Position numbers and translations under genes: made by a program. 47,919 nucleotides of DNA from Deltaproteobacteria bacterium (lineage in GTDB: Bacteria; Desulfobacterota; Desulfuromonadia; Desulfuromonadales; BM103). The DNA is taken from positions 1 through 47,919 of the forward strand of contig JAGXHM010000008.1 in NCBI GenBank assembly GCA_024636155.1, written 5' to 3'. Positions 6,654 through 14,838 of this stretch are shown here, piece by piece (position 1 is the first letter of the stretch; every line of letters begins with the position of its first letter). The notes under the pieces were generated by a model. That model worked only from the letters and a program-made list of their open reading frames with translations. It searched no databases and was not told where the DNA came from.

Positions 6654-7154
6654 CTAGTCCTTGACTTGTTCGGCCTGCAAATAAGTTATAAGCGCTATAC
6701 AGTCCTGTGGATTCAGTCGTCCTATTGCTCCGGTACTGTAAGAGACAACAATAATCGTTCCTTCGCGGTTGAAAAGAAAACCGGTTGCATGAATAAACCC
6801 TTTGTCTTCCTCATAAAAGGCCCCAGTTACAGAGGAAACCTCTTTTTCATCCAGCCCATACGCGACCGGAAAAGTCAGCTGATTATCTTTTACTATTTTT
6901 GTAGCATCCTCAATGCCGTCAACAGAGGCAGCCAATATACGCACATCCAGTTTTGTAAAATCTTCAGCGAACTTTTGAAAGTCAGCTAACTGCTGACGAC
7001 AAAAAGGTCACCACTCGCCACGATACAACAGCACTATGCCCCAGGAACCAGAGAACTCGTTCGGCAGTTCAAAGGTATATCCTGTGATGGAAGTCAATGA
7101 TATCTGCGGAAAAGAATCTCTGGTATCCAGTCGGTTTTTTTCTGTAAATGACAT
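6654..7154 (-). CDS. Peroxiredoxin-like selenoprotein with in-frame UGA (U49-P-F-C)
   Basis: The start is ATG 7154 (GAAAGGATTAAAC upstream). The frame reads through a TGA at 7008-7010 and on to the stop at 6654, 166 residues in all. Around the TGA the protein reads LYRGEW-U-PFCRQQLADF, matching AhpC/TSA-like redoxins whose active site is YRGxWCPxC; the UGA replaces the first active Cys (residue 49) and Cys52 is retained. Homology continues on both sides (FPQISLTSITG before; VRILAASVDGIEDA, LTFPVAYGLD, TGFLFNREGTI after), so this is one gene. A stem-loop follows the UGA at the distance expected of a bacterial SECIS. It should reduce peroxides or act as a thiol/selenol oxidoreductase. SelA/B/C/D are not in the window. 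Confidence 0.85.
6972..7010 (-). promoter_or_regulatory. Putative bacterial SECIS element
   Basis: Directly after the UGA (7010-7008) the minus strand folds: GTCAGC (6997-6992), loop AGTTA, GCTGAC (6986-6981), with an outer CTTTT/AAAAG pairing (7006-7002 with 6976-6972). The apical loop has G in its first two bases and begins 16 nt after the UGA, matching the usual bacterial SECIS layout for SelB recruitment. Being within coding sequence, it must also keep the protein frame, which it does. Confidence 0.7.
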
Positions 7155-7206
7155 GTTTAATCCTTTCATAATTATTTTCTGGGGGTTCAATTTAGAATCA
7201 ATCCGT

Positions 7207-7683
7207 TTACTTATTGGTTATATCTTTACTGGCCTCTTTGAGGGCTCTTTCCATCCGGTTGTAACTGTCAGCAAAGCCTTTCTTTACCTCTTCCCAGGCC
7301 TCCTTCGAGCTGTAGCGTACTCCACCAAGCCACTCTGCAAGATCTTCACGCTTCTTACGTAGGCTTTTCAGGGTTTCACGGGTTTTTTTCTGTGTTGCCT
7401 TGCTCATGTCCTGCCATTTATCATCGACAATTTTCTGCATTTCAGAAATTCGGCTATCAAGTTTATCAATCTTCTTCTGTGCAACATCCATTGCTTCATT
7501 ACGCTGCTCAAGGGTATAGCTTTCCAATACATCATAAGTTTCCATAGCCTCCTCTTTAACATCAGAGGCCGTAGTCTTTTGGTCCTCATGATGCGCTGCT
7601 ATGGCCACTGAAGTCCCCCCAAACAATAGAATAAGGGCAGGCAAAACGAACATTCCTTTGCAACATAATGTTTTTGATCTCAT
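7207..7683 (-). CDS. Periplasmic coiled-coil protein, sll1863-like stress family
   Basis: ATG 7683 with AAGGAGATCCATC upstream gives 158 residues; the longer open frame has no ribosome site. A signal peptide (residues 1-30, ending VAIAAHH) exports it. The mature part is almost all amphipathic helix (TLEQRNEAMDVAQKKIDKLD, KTRETLKSLRKKREDLAEWLG, KEAWEEVKKGFADSY), the pattern of sll1863-type stress-response proteins. Function is not known biochemically. It lies just downstream of a second, cytoplasmic member of the same type. Confidence 0.75.
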   Translation of the reverse strand: MRSKTLCCKGMFVLPALILLFGGTSVAIAAHHEDQKTTASDVKEEAMETYDVLESYTLEQRNEAMDVAQKKIDKLDSRISEMQKIVDDKWQDMSKATQKKTRETLKSLRKKREDLAEWLGGVRYSSKEAWEEVKKGFADSYNRMERALKEASKDITNK

Positions 7684-7741
7684 GATGGATCTCCTTACTG
7701 CGGAGTTCTTGTGGTATTTGAGACAACAACTTTGTTGCAAA

Positions 7742-8029
7742 CTATTTAAAACGCGATACTGCTGACTTGACTGCCGCGGCAAAGGTAGCCCACGATTCTT
7801 CAACCCCTTGTCTCATGTCTTCCCAGGCATCATCCCCAGCCTCTCGAAGGGCTTCTAGTTTGCTTTGAGCCTCTGAGCGTTTCTTAAGCAGATCTTCAAT
7901 ACTTTCATAGTAATCTGCCTTCAAAGATGCCTCGGATTGTTTTGCTTTTGCCTTTAGAACATCAATCTTGGCATTCAGTTCATCAAGCTGAGCTTTGAAT
8001 TTCTCTTCGTAAGCTTGTTTTTTATTCAT
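7742..8029 (-). CDS. Cytoplasmic coiled-coil protein, sll1863-like stress family
   Basis: The product has 95 residues from ATG 8029 (GAGGTGAATGTT upstream), starting MNKKQAYEEKFKAQL. It is a continuous heptad-rich helix (LDELNAKIDVLKAKAKQ, SIEDLLKKRSEAQSKLEALREA) followed by DDAWEDMRQGVEESWATF, a segment also recognisable in the exported neighbour (EAWEEVKKGF). No signal peptide. It is probably co-transcribed with 7207-7683, 58 bp downstream. Precise role unknown; general stress is inferred from family and context. Confidence 0.75.
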   Translation of the reverse strand: MNKKQAYEEKFKAQLDELNAKIDVLKAKAKQSEASLKADYYESIEDLLKKRSEAQSKLEALREAGDDAWEDMRQGVEESWATFAAAVKSAVSRFK

Positions 8030-8151
8030 AACATTCACCTCTTTCGGTTCATTAAAGACAAATGCGGTGCACACCAAATTTGCCTGTAGTTGGCCTGATC
8101 GTCTTACGACATTAATGAGCTGCGGAAATAACGAACTTCGCTGCTTTATTT

Positions 8152-8328
8152 TTAGGGACCGAAGCTTTCTTGTACCAGCTCTTTCATGGTCCGATTGCAA
8201 CAAGTCATTTCCTGCTTGACGGCTTCATCTCTAACATAAGTTTTGTTGCATCTTTCACAGATAAAGCCAGACTTATCCTGCAACTCTCTAGATGCTTCAG
8301 TGAATCTGTCAGAATATTTGGTCGACAT
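8152..8328 (-). CDS. 58-aa Cys-pair (zinc-ribbon-like) protein, copy 1
   Basis: ATG 8328 behind GAGGAGAACGTT; 58 residues starting MSTKYSDRFTEAS. It has CERC (residues 24-27) and a CC pair near residue 43, and ends ELVQESFGP. A close paralog lies at 17484-17660 (about two thirds identical, same length and ending) and a diverged one at 17196-17369. The four Cys could bind zinc or a metal cluster. Conservation of every Cys between paralogs and of the C-terminal motif argues that it is translated. No function assigned. Confidence 0.75.
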   Translation of the reverse strand: MSTKYSDRFTEASRELQDKSGFICERCNKTYVRDEAVKQEMTCCNRTMKELVQESFGP

Positions 8329-8390
8329 AACGTTCTCCTCTTTTTCTCTTTTGTTTGAAACACTTTATCACTCGCAAGGAACTCGTCTAT

Positions 8391-8426
8391 GAGATGTTTG
8401 CTACTCCTGGGGGTAGCAAAGATCTC
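8391..8426. promoter_or_regulatory. Palindrome in divergent promoter region
   Basis: GAGATGTTTGCTAC (8391-8404) is the reverse complement of GTAGCAAAGATCTC (8413-8426) apart from one G/G mismatch, with an 8-base spacer TCCTGGGG. It sits between the divergent genes 8152-8328 (minus) and the response regulator (plus). It could be an operator, perhaps for the regulator itself, or an RNA hairpin. No T-run follows, so a terminator is less likely. Confidence 0.45.
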
Positions 8427-8545
8427 ATTCCATTTTGTTAAATCAATATAAGATGTTAGAGTTAAATCGCTTTTCAGAGTCGAGACGAAAGCCTGTAAGA
8501 AGGTGTCCGACGATACAAACTAATTCGTTTTTTGTGGGTGTACTC

Positions 8546-9235
8546 ATGGAAGTAAGAAACATTCTGATTCTTGATGAACAGCCTGTCGTTAAAGAGGGGT
8601 TGGAAAGTTTCTTTGCAGAATATCCCGATATCAATATTCTGGCAGATGCCGACAATGTTATGGATTGTCTCGACAAGATGAGACAAACGCGACTTGATGT
8701 GGTTCTTATGGATTTAGCTTTACCAGGCGTAAGCGGGAAAGAGGCGATTCGGATTTTACATGAAGAGAATCAGGATATTGCCATCATCATTTACACTGAT
8801 CGAAAAGATGAAGTTTTTGTCCTTCAGGCATTAAAGGCGGGGGCGCGTGGTTATCTACTGAAAAGCACCCCTATGGAGGAGGTTGTGAATGCAATCCGTC
8901 GGATCAATATGGATGAATACATACTGAGTCCGGAATTGAGTCCTGCAATTATAGGTTTTTACCTGAAACATCGTGAGCTGGAAGAAGATCCTCTGGGTGA
9001 ATACCAAAAACTGACCGACCGTGAGAAGCAGGTTTTTCGGTTGATTGCAAACGGTGTGAACACACAGGAGATCTCAGAGCTTCTCTGTCTCAGCCCTAAA
9101 ACAGTTGCAAAACACAGGATGTCAATTAAGAAGAAACTGTCTTTGGATAATCCTGTTGAAATGGCACAATACGCAATACGCATCGGGATTCTAGACCAAG
9201 AGGACTTTGCTAAAGACCCCGAACAAATGCTGTGA
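8546..9235 (+). CDS. NarL/FixJ-type response regulator
   Basis: The start is set at ATG 8546 because MEVRNILILDEQ aligns with receiver-domain starts; no strong ribosome site is visible, and an in-frame ATG at 8435 is possible. The 229-residue product has a receiver domain (1-120) with acidic Asp10/Glu11, phospho-acceptor Asp56 in VVLMDLALPG, Thr84 and Lys106. The C-terminal LuxR-type helix-turn-helix (about 163-215) includes LTDREKQVFRLIANG and CLSPKTVAKH. It is a DNA-binding regulator switched by phosphorylation. No kinase is adjacent, so it is an orphan here; the palindrome at 8391-8426 is a candidate target. Confidence 0.9.
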   Translation: MEVRNILILDEQPVVKEGLESFFAEYPDINILADADNVMDCLDKMRQTRLDVVLMDLALPGVSGKEAIRILHEENQDIAIIIYTDRKDEVFVLQALKAGARGYLLKSTPMEEVVNAIRRINMDEYILSPELSPAIIGFYLKHRELEEDPLGEYQKLTDREKQVFRLIANGVNTQEISELLCLSPKTVAKHRMSIKKKLSLDNPVEMAQYAIRIGILDQEDFAKDPEQML

Positions 9236-9571
9236 TTTACATCGATTGTCTTGTGCCCCTTTGAACGAACACTCAATTTATGCTGCCGCCGAGATACCAC
9301 AGGTGCAAGCCCCTGGTTGTTCACTCAACGACTCACCTCCTTGTTTTGTCGGTGGCCCTTGTCTTCTGCTTAAAGAAGCATGGTCAGCAACCCTGAATTG
9401 AACCTCGACAGAACACTCCTCCCGCTGACATACCCTGAACGCTTTGCATGAAGCTCTCGCCTATCCGAATCATTACTCTTGTCTTTCTCAGAAGGCTGCT
9501 ACGAAATGACTGGTGACCCGCCCCAAGATCAGTGAAAAGTGCACCAGAACGGAGTTGTTCCGGGCGGATAC
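9236..9571. other. Intergenic region without a recognisable gene
   Basis: I see no open frame with a ribosome site and no strong hairpin in this stretch between the response regulator and the PRC-barrel gene. The promoter of the downstream gene is annotated separately. Confidence 0.5.
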
Positions 9572-9599
9572 TTGAGAATCGACCTTTCGTTGCTATGCT
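9572..9599 (+). promoter_or_regulatory. Predicted sigma-70 promoter for the PRC-barrel gene
   Basis: TTGAGA (9572-9577), a 16-base spacer and TATGCT (9594-9599) lie 36 bases before ATG 9636. The fit is moderate and rests on pattern only. Confidence 0.4.
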
Positions 9600-9635
9600 T
9601 TTAATAAACGTAAGCCTCAGATTAAGGAGTATAAA

Positions 9636-10367
9636 ATGCGGGAATTGCGAAAGCTGAGTGACCTGACAGGGTATCGTTTTCAGGCCAGTGATGATGAAAT
9701 CGGTCGTCTGCAGCAGGTCTATTTTGATGATCGGCGCTGGCAAGTGCTCTTTCTGGTGGTGCGCACCGGTAGTTGGCTGCTGGGACGCGAAGTGCTTCTG
9801 GTCCCAGAGGTGATCAAAAAAATCGATGACGAAAAAGAAACCATTATAGTCGATATGTCTCGAGAGCAGATCGAACAGGCTCCGCCCGTCGACGCAAATC
9901 AACCGGTTTCAGAACACTATCAGCAACAGTACTATCGATTTTTTGCTTGGGAGCCCTATTGGACGACCGACCCTCTCTTTCAGGGGGCACCGTCAGTCCC
10001 GCCCTTCGTTCAATCGGAGCTGCCTAAAAATCCGGAGCATCCCCATTTGCGTAGTAGTAATGAAGTTTCAGGGTATCGTTTGCAAACCGCAGACGCTGGA
10101 GTTGGCCATGTCGAGGATTTTATTCTTGATGTTAAGGAGTGGACAGTCCGTTATCTTGAGATCGATACACGAACCTGGCTTCCGGGCCGACATGTGCTGA
10201 TCTCTCCGGCCTGGGTGGAGCAGATCGACTTGGGCCAGCAGTGGGTTCAAGTCGGGTTGCCGCGGGAACTGGTGAAAGGGGCGCCAAAATATGATCCGGA
10301 TAAGACGATTAGTCGGGACTATCAATTGGCCCTGTTTAAACATTATGGCAAGACATTTGAGGACTGA
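9636..10367 (+). CDS. Two-repeat PRC-barrel domain protein
   Basis: This is a 243-residue soluble protein, RBS AAGGAG. It contains two PRC-barrel-like units. Residues 1-75 hold LSDLTGYRFQASDDEIGRLQQVYFDD, WQVLFLVVRTGSWLLGREVLL and VPEVI. Residues 138-215 repeat the pattern with EVSGYRLQTADAGVGHVEDFILD, WTVRYLEIDTRTWLPGRHVLISPAWV. An aromatic linker (YYRFFAWEPYWTTDP) joins them. PRC barrels are small beta barrels that bind partners such as photosynthetic reaction centres or RNA-processing factors; duplicated forms are widespread with unknown role, often in stress clusters. Confidence 0.8.
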   Translation: MRELRKLSDLTGYRFQASDDEIGRLQQVYFDDRRWQVLFLVVRTGSWLLGREVLLVPEVIKKIDDEKETIIVDMSREQIEQAPPVDANQPVSEHYQQQYYRFFAWEPYWTTDPLFQGAPSVPPFVQSELPKNPEHPHLRSSNEVSGYRLQTADAGVGHVEDFILDVKEWTVRYLEIDTRTWLPGRHVLISPAWVEQIDLGQQWVQVGLPRELVKGAPKYDPDKTISRDYQLALFKHYGKTFED

Positions 10368-10389
10368 CGGTGGATTGTGCAGTGTGGTG

Positions 10390-10497
10390 TTATTCTCCCT
10401 CCATTTCGACCAATTGGTCTCGGCCATTACGACACAGCAAAAAGACACCGAATACGAAGCTGAAGATCATGGCTGCCAGCAAGATGAGTTCCAACAT
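10390..10497 (-). CDS. Possible 35-aa single-helix membrane peptide
   Basis: An ATG at 10497 opens 35 codons to TAA 10390-10392. The first 22 residues are a plausible transmembrane helix (LELILLAAMIFSFVFGVFLL), followed by a charged tail (CRNGRDQLVEMEGE). No clear ribosome site. It lies antisense in the gap between two plus-strand genes, so it may be spurious. Confidence 0.25.
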   Translation of the reverse strand: MLELILLAAMIFSFVFGVFLLCRNGRDQLVEMEGE

Positions 10498-10552
10498 GGT
10501 TATACAGAATGCTGTGGTGTGCTCAGGAGTCGGGTAAACTTGCTCTGCAGCG

Positions 10553-11719
10553 ATGACCAACACGCGCCGGAAAGGCTTCTTCTCTCAGGGCCTGTATAGC
10601 CTGATGAACGGAATGGCAGATAAAATGAGCAGCAATCCGCAGCAAAAGTCGTTTTTCAACCCCGGTGAAAATTGTTGGCAGGTCATGACCACAGATCGGG
10701 CCGCCTTTCTGGTTGATGGAGAAGACTATTACCGTGCGGTCTCCGAAGCTTTTGAGGCGGCACAGCGGTCGATCTACATTCTCGGTTGGGACGTCGATAG
10801 CCGAGTCCGATTGTGTAGAGACTCTGAAGAGGAGGAGACCTTTGGTCAACTTCTCAACCGCCTCGCTCGTGACAATCCACAGCTGAAGATCTATGTCCTG
10901 GAATGGGACTTCGCAGTTTTCTACTCACTTGAACGAGAATTCTGGTCGCTGTTCAGTATCGGATGGATGACCCATGAGCGGGTCCATTTCGAACTGGACG
11001 ACAGCCATCCGGCCGGGGCATCTCAACATCAGAAGATTATTGTGGTCGATGATCATTTGGCCTTTGTCGGTGGTTTTGATCTGGCCAGCTTCCGTTGGGA
11101 TACCTCTGAGCATCGCCCTCAACACCCCCAGCGTTGTGATAATGATACGCAATATGGTCCGGTGCATGATGTGCAGATGCTGGTTACGGGAGAGATTGCA
11201 CAAGAGCTCGGTGAGCTCGCTCGTTGGCGCTGGGAAAGGGCCACTGGTGAAAGTTTGTCAACAGCTGAACACGAGGCTAAGGACCTCTGGCCTGCCAGCG
11301 TCAGCGTTGATTTTTCTCAGCAACCGTTGGCCAGCTACCTGCTTGGCCGCTGGCTGGGAAGAGACGCAGTGCAGAAGCTGGCAGGAAAGAAAGTCAACCA
11401 GCTCAGACGCAAGCTGGCGAGACGTGGCTGGTTGACCATCGCCCTGATACGAGTCGTACCGATCGCTCCTTTCACTGTCGTCAATATGGTCGCTGGAGCC
11501 AGCCTCATCTCAGCCCGGTCCTTTATTATCGGCACCGTGGTCGGTATGTGTCCTGGAATTCTCGCGATTATGATCTTCGAAGAAGGGTTGGAGCGGGCTT
11601 TACGTAACCCTGATTGGGAGACCTTGGGGTTGGCGTTATTGGCCATGGTCGGCGGAGTGCTGGTACTGGTGGTTGGCAAGCAATTGCTGTTGAAAAAAAG
11701 TGAGCGTGACCATGATTGA
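10553..11719 (+). CDS. Phospholipase D-like/VTT fusion, internally shortened
   Basis: This 388-residue protein has an N-terminal PLD phosphodiesterase region (about 45-240) with one complete HKD motif: His159, Lys161 and Asp166 in HQKIIVVDD, then GGFD. Around residue 255-270 it passes abruptly (DFSQQPLASYLLGRWLG) into the second half of a VTT/SNARE-associated membrane domain (LARRGWLTIALIRVVPIAPFTVVNMVAGAS, two to three helices). Known PLD-VTT fusions are about 700 residues, with two HKD motifs and a full VTT domain; the second HKD and first VTT half are missing here. PLD enzymes need both HKDs, from one chain or a dimer. The start is uncertain (no clear RBS; ATG 10604 is an alternative). The next gene overlaps its stop. 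Confidence 0.75.
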   Translation: MTNTRRKGFFSQGLYSLMNGMADKMSSNPQQKSFFNPGENCWQVMTTDRAAFLVDGEDYYRAVSEAFEAAQRSIYILGWDVDSRVRLCRDSEEEETFGQLLNRLARDNPQLKIYVLEWDFAVFYSLEREFWSLFSIGWMTHERVHFELDDSHPAGASQHQKIIVVDDHLAFVGGFDLASFRWDTSEHRPQHPQRCDNDTQYGPVHDVQMLVTGEIAQELGELARWRWERATGESLSTAEHEAKDLWPASVSVDFSQQPLASYLLGRWLGRDAVQKLAGKKVNQLRRKLARRGWLTIALIRVVPIAPFTVVNMVAGASLISARSFIIGTVVGMCPGILAIMIFEEGLERALRNPDWETLGLALLAMVGGVLVLVVGKQLLLKKSERDHD

Positions 11720-12407
11720 GCGTAATCTCCGCCTGGCAACCTGGAATATCCACATGGCGATCGGCCGGGACGGCCATCGTGACCTGTCGCGGATTGTGCA
11801 GGTGGTCCGTCAGCTGCAGGTCGAGGTGATCGGGCTGCAGGAGGTTGACAACCAGATCGAAAAAGGCCGTGACGACCTGGAGACTCTCGCTGAGCAGACC
11901 GGGCTGACGGTGATCGCCGGGCCGACCATGCAGCGCGCGCGCGGCGATTACGGCAACGCCCTGTTGACCCGACTGCCGGTACTCCAGGTGGAGCGCTACG
12001 ATCTCAGTTTCAAGCAGCGTGAACCACGCGGACTCTTGATTGTCGAGCTTGAATGGCAGGCGCGCCCACTGCAAGTCGCAGTGACTCACCTTGGCTTGCG
12101 GCCCGCAGAGCGACGTGAGCAGGTGCGACGACTCTGTAACCATCTCGCGCAAAAAGAGCGAAGGCCAATGGTGCTGATGGGGGATTTCAACGAATGGTTC
12201 ATCTGGGGGCGACCGTTACGCTCGCTGCAGCGGCGGTTTGGTGCGATCCGTTCACCGGCCACATTCCCATCACGCTGGCCGCTTTTGCAGCTCGACCATG
12301 TTCTGGCCGACCCGCCAGAGTGCTTGGTGGGAAAGAGCACTTATCGATCTAGTTTGGCGAGGGTGGCTTCAGATCATCTCCCACTGGTCGCGGAATTGCG
12401 TTGTTGA
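11712..12407 (+). CDS. Endonuclease/exonuclease/phosphatase (EEP) family protein
   Basis: The ATG at 11712 overlaps the PLD-VTT stop (ATGATTGA); a GTG at 11700 is an alternative start. The 231-residue product shows EEP-fold motifs in order: LATWNIHMAIG (metal-binding Asn), VIGLQEVDNQ (metal Glu), VTHLGLRPAER, LMGDFNEW (catalytic Asp/Asn) and SDHLPLVAEL (catalytic His near the end). This fold cleaves phosphodiester or phosphomonoester bonds in nucleic acids, phosphoinositides or lipids. Pairing with PLD-like genes is recurrent in bacteria and suggests phospholipid work. Substrate not determinable here. Confidence 0.85.
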   Translation: MIERNLRLATWNIHMAIGRDGHRDLSRIVQVVRQLQVEVIGLQEVDNQIEKGRDDLETLAEQTGLTVIAGPTMQRARGDYGNALLTRLPVLQVERYDLSFKQREPRGLLIVELEWQARPLQVAVTHLGLRPAERREQVRRLCNHLAQKERRPMVLMGDFNEWFIWGRPLRSLQRRFGAIRSPATFPSRWPLLQLDHVLADPPECLVGKSTYRSSLARVASDHLPLVAELRC

Positions 12408-12633
12408 GCAGCGAAGTTCGGGATGACTCTACTGGGTGAGTACGTAAAGGTTGAAGTCCCTTAACTTTTTTCAAAATTCATCATTTTTGAATAGATCGAC
12501 CCCTGCACCCCCGGGTGAATGCAATATGACGACCTGAATATCCTTTCGTCACCAACCATCATCAAAATCATCACGGACAATTGTCTCGATTAAGATTTTT
12601 CGTGAGGGAGAAGAACTCTAGGGATGCCTGCTG

Positions 12634-13800
12634 TCATGCACCCGGGTGACTGATTCGGTAGATCATGCCGGCTTTATCGTCGCTGACGTACAAGGCACCG
12701 TCCGGACCGAGCGCCAACCCCACCGGCCGCCCGCTCGTTTGGCCTGTCTTTTTATCCAGCCAACCTGTAGCAAAATCCTGCACTTCCCGACCCGGTTCAC
12801 TGCCATCAAGGGGTAATCTCACCACCTTGTAGCCAGTGGGTGTGCTGCGATTCCACGAGCCGTGGTAGGCAATGAACAGGTCGCCGTGATACTTGGCGGG
12901 AAAGCTTTTGCCGGTATAGAAGACCAAGCCGAGTGGTGCTGAATGGGCCTGGATGTTGACGACAGGTTTGGCAACGCCGCGGCAGGAGTCCGGACCACCG
13001 AAATCCGGGTCCTCTATGGTGCCGCTATGGCAGCGCGGCCAGCCATAATCCAGCCCGTCGCGGATGATATAGAGGTCATCTGGCGGCAGGTCGTCACCGA
13101 GCATGTCCCGGCCATTGTTAGTCGCCCAGAGTTCCCCGGTGTCAGGATGGATGGCCAGACCGACTGCATTGCGCAAGCCACGGGCGAAAACTTTCTCGCC
13201 TGTGGCTTGCGGACCGTCATAAATCACTACGGCAGCGCGGCGCGGATCATTTTCATCGCAGACGTTGCAGCTCGAACCGATCGAGACCACCATACGCCCG
13301 TCCGGCAGGAATGCCACTGTTCGCGTGCTGTGTCCGCCTGTGGGGTAATCGTTGATCAACACCTGGCGCTCTTCAGCCGACCCATCACCATCCCTGTCTC
13401 TGAGGCGAACGATCCCGCTGGGAACACCGACAAACCAGGCGTCCTGGTAAAAGGCAAGACTATGCGGACTCTGCAAATTCTCGGCAAAGGTCGTCTGTTG
13501 ATCAGCGCTACCGTCACGATTGCGGTCTACCAGGGTTACGATGCGATTGGCGCCGCGCTCGGCGACGTAAAGGGCGCCGTCCGGACCGAAGGAAATAAAG
13601 CGAGGATCCTGCAGGCCCTTTGCAAATAACTCGACACGAAACCCCTGAGGGACCTTGATTGTGCTGATCCCGGCTGCGCTGGTGAGTGTCTTAAGATTGG
13701 TCTGTCCCAGGTAAGGGCGCACTAGTAACCAACCCAGCAGAACGCATAGCGCAAAAAACACCATAATGGCATAACGAATCCAACGGTTATCTTTAATCAT
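12634..13800 (-). CDS. Membrane-anchored PQQ-dependent sugar (sorbosone-type) dehydrogenase
   Basis: This 388-residue protein starts at ATG 13800 (AGGAGTTAACC upstream). Residues 9-30 are a membrane anchor or signal; the rest is a six-bladed beta-propeller with repeats such as FISFGPDGALYVAERGANRI, HSTRTVAFLPDGRMVVSIGSSC, ARGLRNAVGLAIHPDTGELW and PVGLALGPDGALYVSDD. The GGHSTR histidine and the RNxxG region correspond to the catalytic base and PQQ-binding areas of soluble glucose dehydrogenase relatives. It would oxidise an aldose in the periplasm. DRNRDG and DRDGDG loops look Ca-binding. Whether PQQ is made by this organism cannot be seen. Confidence 0.85.
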   Translation of the reverse strand: MIKDNRWIRYAIMVFFALCVLLGWLLVRPYLGQTNLKTLTSAAGISTIKVPQGFRVELFAKGLQDPRFISFGPDGALYVAERGANRIVTLVDRNRDGSADQQTTFAENLQSPHSLAFYQDAWFVGVPSGIVRLRDRDGDGSAEERQVLINDYPTGGHSTRTVAFLPDGRMVVSIGSSCNVCDENDPRRAAVVIYDGPQATGEKVFARGLRNAVGLAIHPDTGELWATNNGRDMLGDDLPPDDLYIIRDGLDYGWPRCHSGTIEDPDFGGPDSCRGVAKPVVNIQAHSAPLGLVFYTGKSFPAKYHGDLFIAYHGSWNRSTPTGYKVVRLPLDGSEPGREVQDFATGWLDKKTGQTSGRPVGLALGPDGALYVSDDKAGMIYRISHPGA

Positions 13801-14011
13801 GGTTAACTCCTGGAAGCTCTCCGAACTTACTGTTCATTGTATCAACTTCAAGACAAATTGCTTTCCGTATAGCCTGAATTCAACGCAGCGCTTTTCTCAG
13901 GATGATGACTTGCAAAACTGGCAGGCCTGATAAACTTGTTACTATTGCAGCATAACCTGCCAAAATCAGCAGGATCACAGCAAAACTTTATCGCGATAAA
14001 GGAGTGAGATT

Positions 14012-14629
14012 ATGACAACCAGGATTCATGTAGTTTTTTACAGTATGTACGGACATGTCTACAAAATGGCCGAAGCCGTAGCAGAGGGGGCGCGTCAGGT
14101 TTCAGGTGCTGAAGTGAAACTTCTGCAGGTCCCGGAACTGGTGTCTGAAGAGGCCTTGGAGAAAAGCGGTGCCAAAGCTGCAAGAGCAGAATTTGCAGAA
14201 ATTCCGTTTGCCGTGGTCGACGATCTTGCCGAAGCCGATGCTGTCATATTCGGCACCCCCACCCGTTTCGGCAACATGTGTGCGCAGATGCGCAATTTTC
14301 TCGATCAGACCGGCGGGCTCTGGATGTCAGGGGCACTGGTTGGCAAGATCGGCAGCGTCTTCACCTCAACGGCCACCCAGCATGGTGGTCAGGAGACAAC
14401 CATTACCAGTTTTCACACCACCTTGCTGCACCAGGGGATGGTTATTGTCGGGGTTCCTTACTCCGAAGCAAGACTGATGAATATGGATGAAATAAGTGGT
14501 GGCACACCTTATGGTGCGTCAACTCTGGCCGGTAGCGATGGTTCGCGCCAACCCAGTGAGAATGAACTGGCGATTGCCCGCTTCCAGGGGCAGCATGTTG
14601 CGGAGATCGCTCGAAAGATCAAGAGTTGA
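14012..14629 (+). CDS. wrbA: NAD(P)H:quinone oxidoreductase, WrbA type
   Basis: This is a 205-residue flavodoxin-like protein with AAAGGAGTGAG upstream. The FMN phosphate loop is [13 protein letters not shown] (residues 9-21). The WrbA-specific segments follow: [48 protein letters not shown] and [21 protein letters not shown]. WrbA is a tetrameric cytoplasmic FMN enzyme that reduces quinones by two electrons and avoids semiquinone radicals. It is a single gene between oppositely oriented neighbours, which is usual for this stress gene. Confidence 0.95.
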   Translation: MTTRIHVVFYSMYGHVYKMAEAVAEGARQVSGAEVKLLQVPELVSEEALEKSGAKAARAEFAEIPFAVVDDLAEADAVIFGTPTRFGNMCAQMRNFLDQTGGLWMSGALVGKIGSVFTSTATQHGGQETTITSFHTTLLHQGMVIVGVPYSEARLMNMDEISGGTPYGASTLAGSDGSRQPSENELAIARFQGQHVAEIARKIKS

Positions 14630-14685
14630 GGGCTTGAACAATCTACAGACGTAACAAAAAAGAAGGGCAAACAGGAATAATTTTT

Positions 14686-14710
14686 CCAGATTGCTTCTGG
14701 CGGATTTTTT
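14686..14710 (+). terminator. Weak terminator after wrbA
   Basis: CCAGA (14686-14690), loop TTGCT, TCTGG (14696-14700), followed by CGGATTTTTT. The stem is only 5 bp, but the T-run and position about 57 bases after wrbA support it. Confidence 0.4.
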
Positions 14711-14838
14711 GATGGAGACAAAACAAGGGCGACCCTTGCCCTGGATATCAAGGCTAGCGGAGTTGAGAGCGCCCGTCAGACGTTATCTGTAACCCGATAG
14801 CCGAAAATTCTTACATTAATCGTGATCTGGAAATCGCT

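Noticed and set aside
10368-10552. Hidden remainder of the missing PLD/VTT middle
   Set aside because: No HKD or VTT motif in any frame of the flanks; the missing part is not simply displaced next door.
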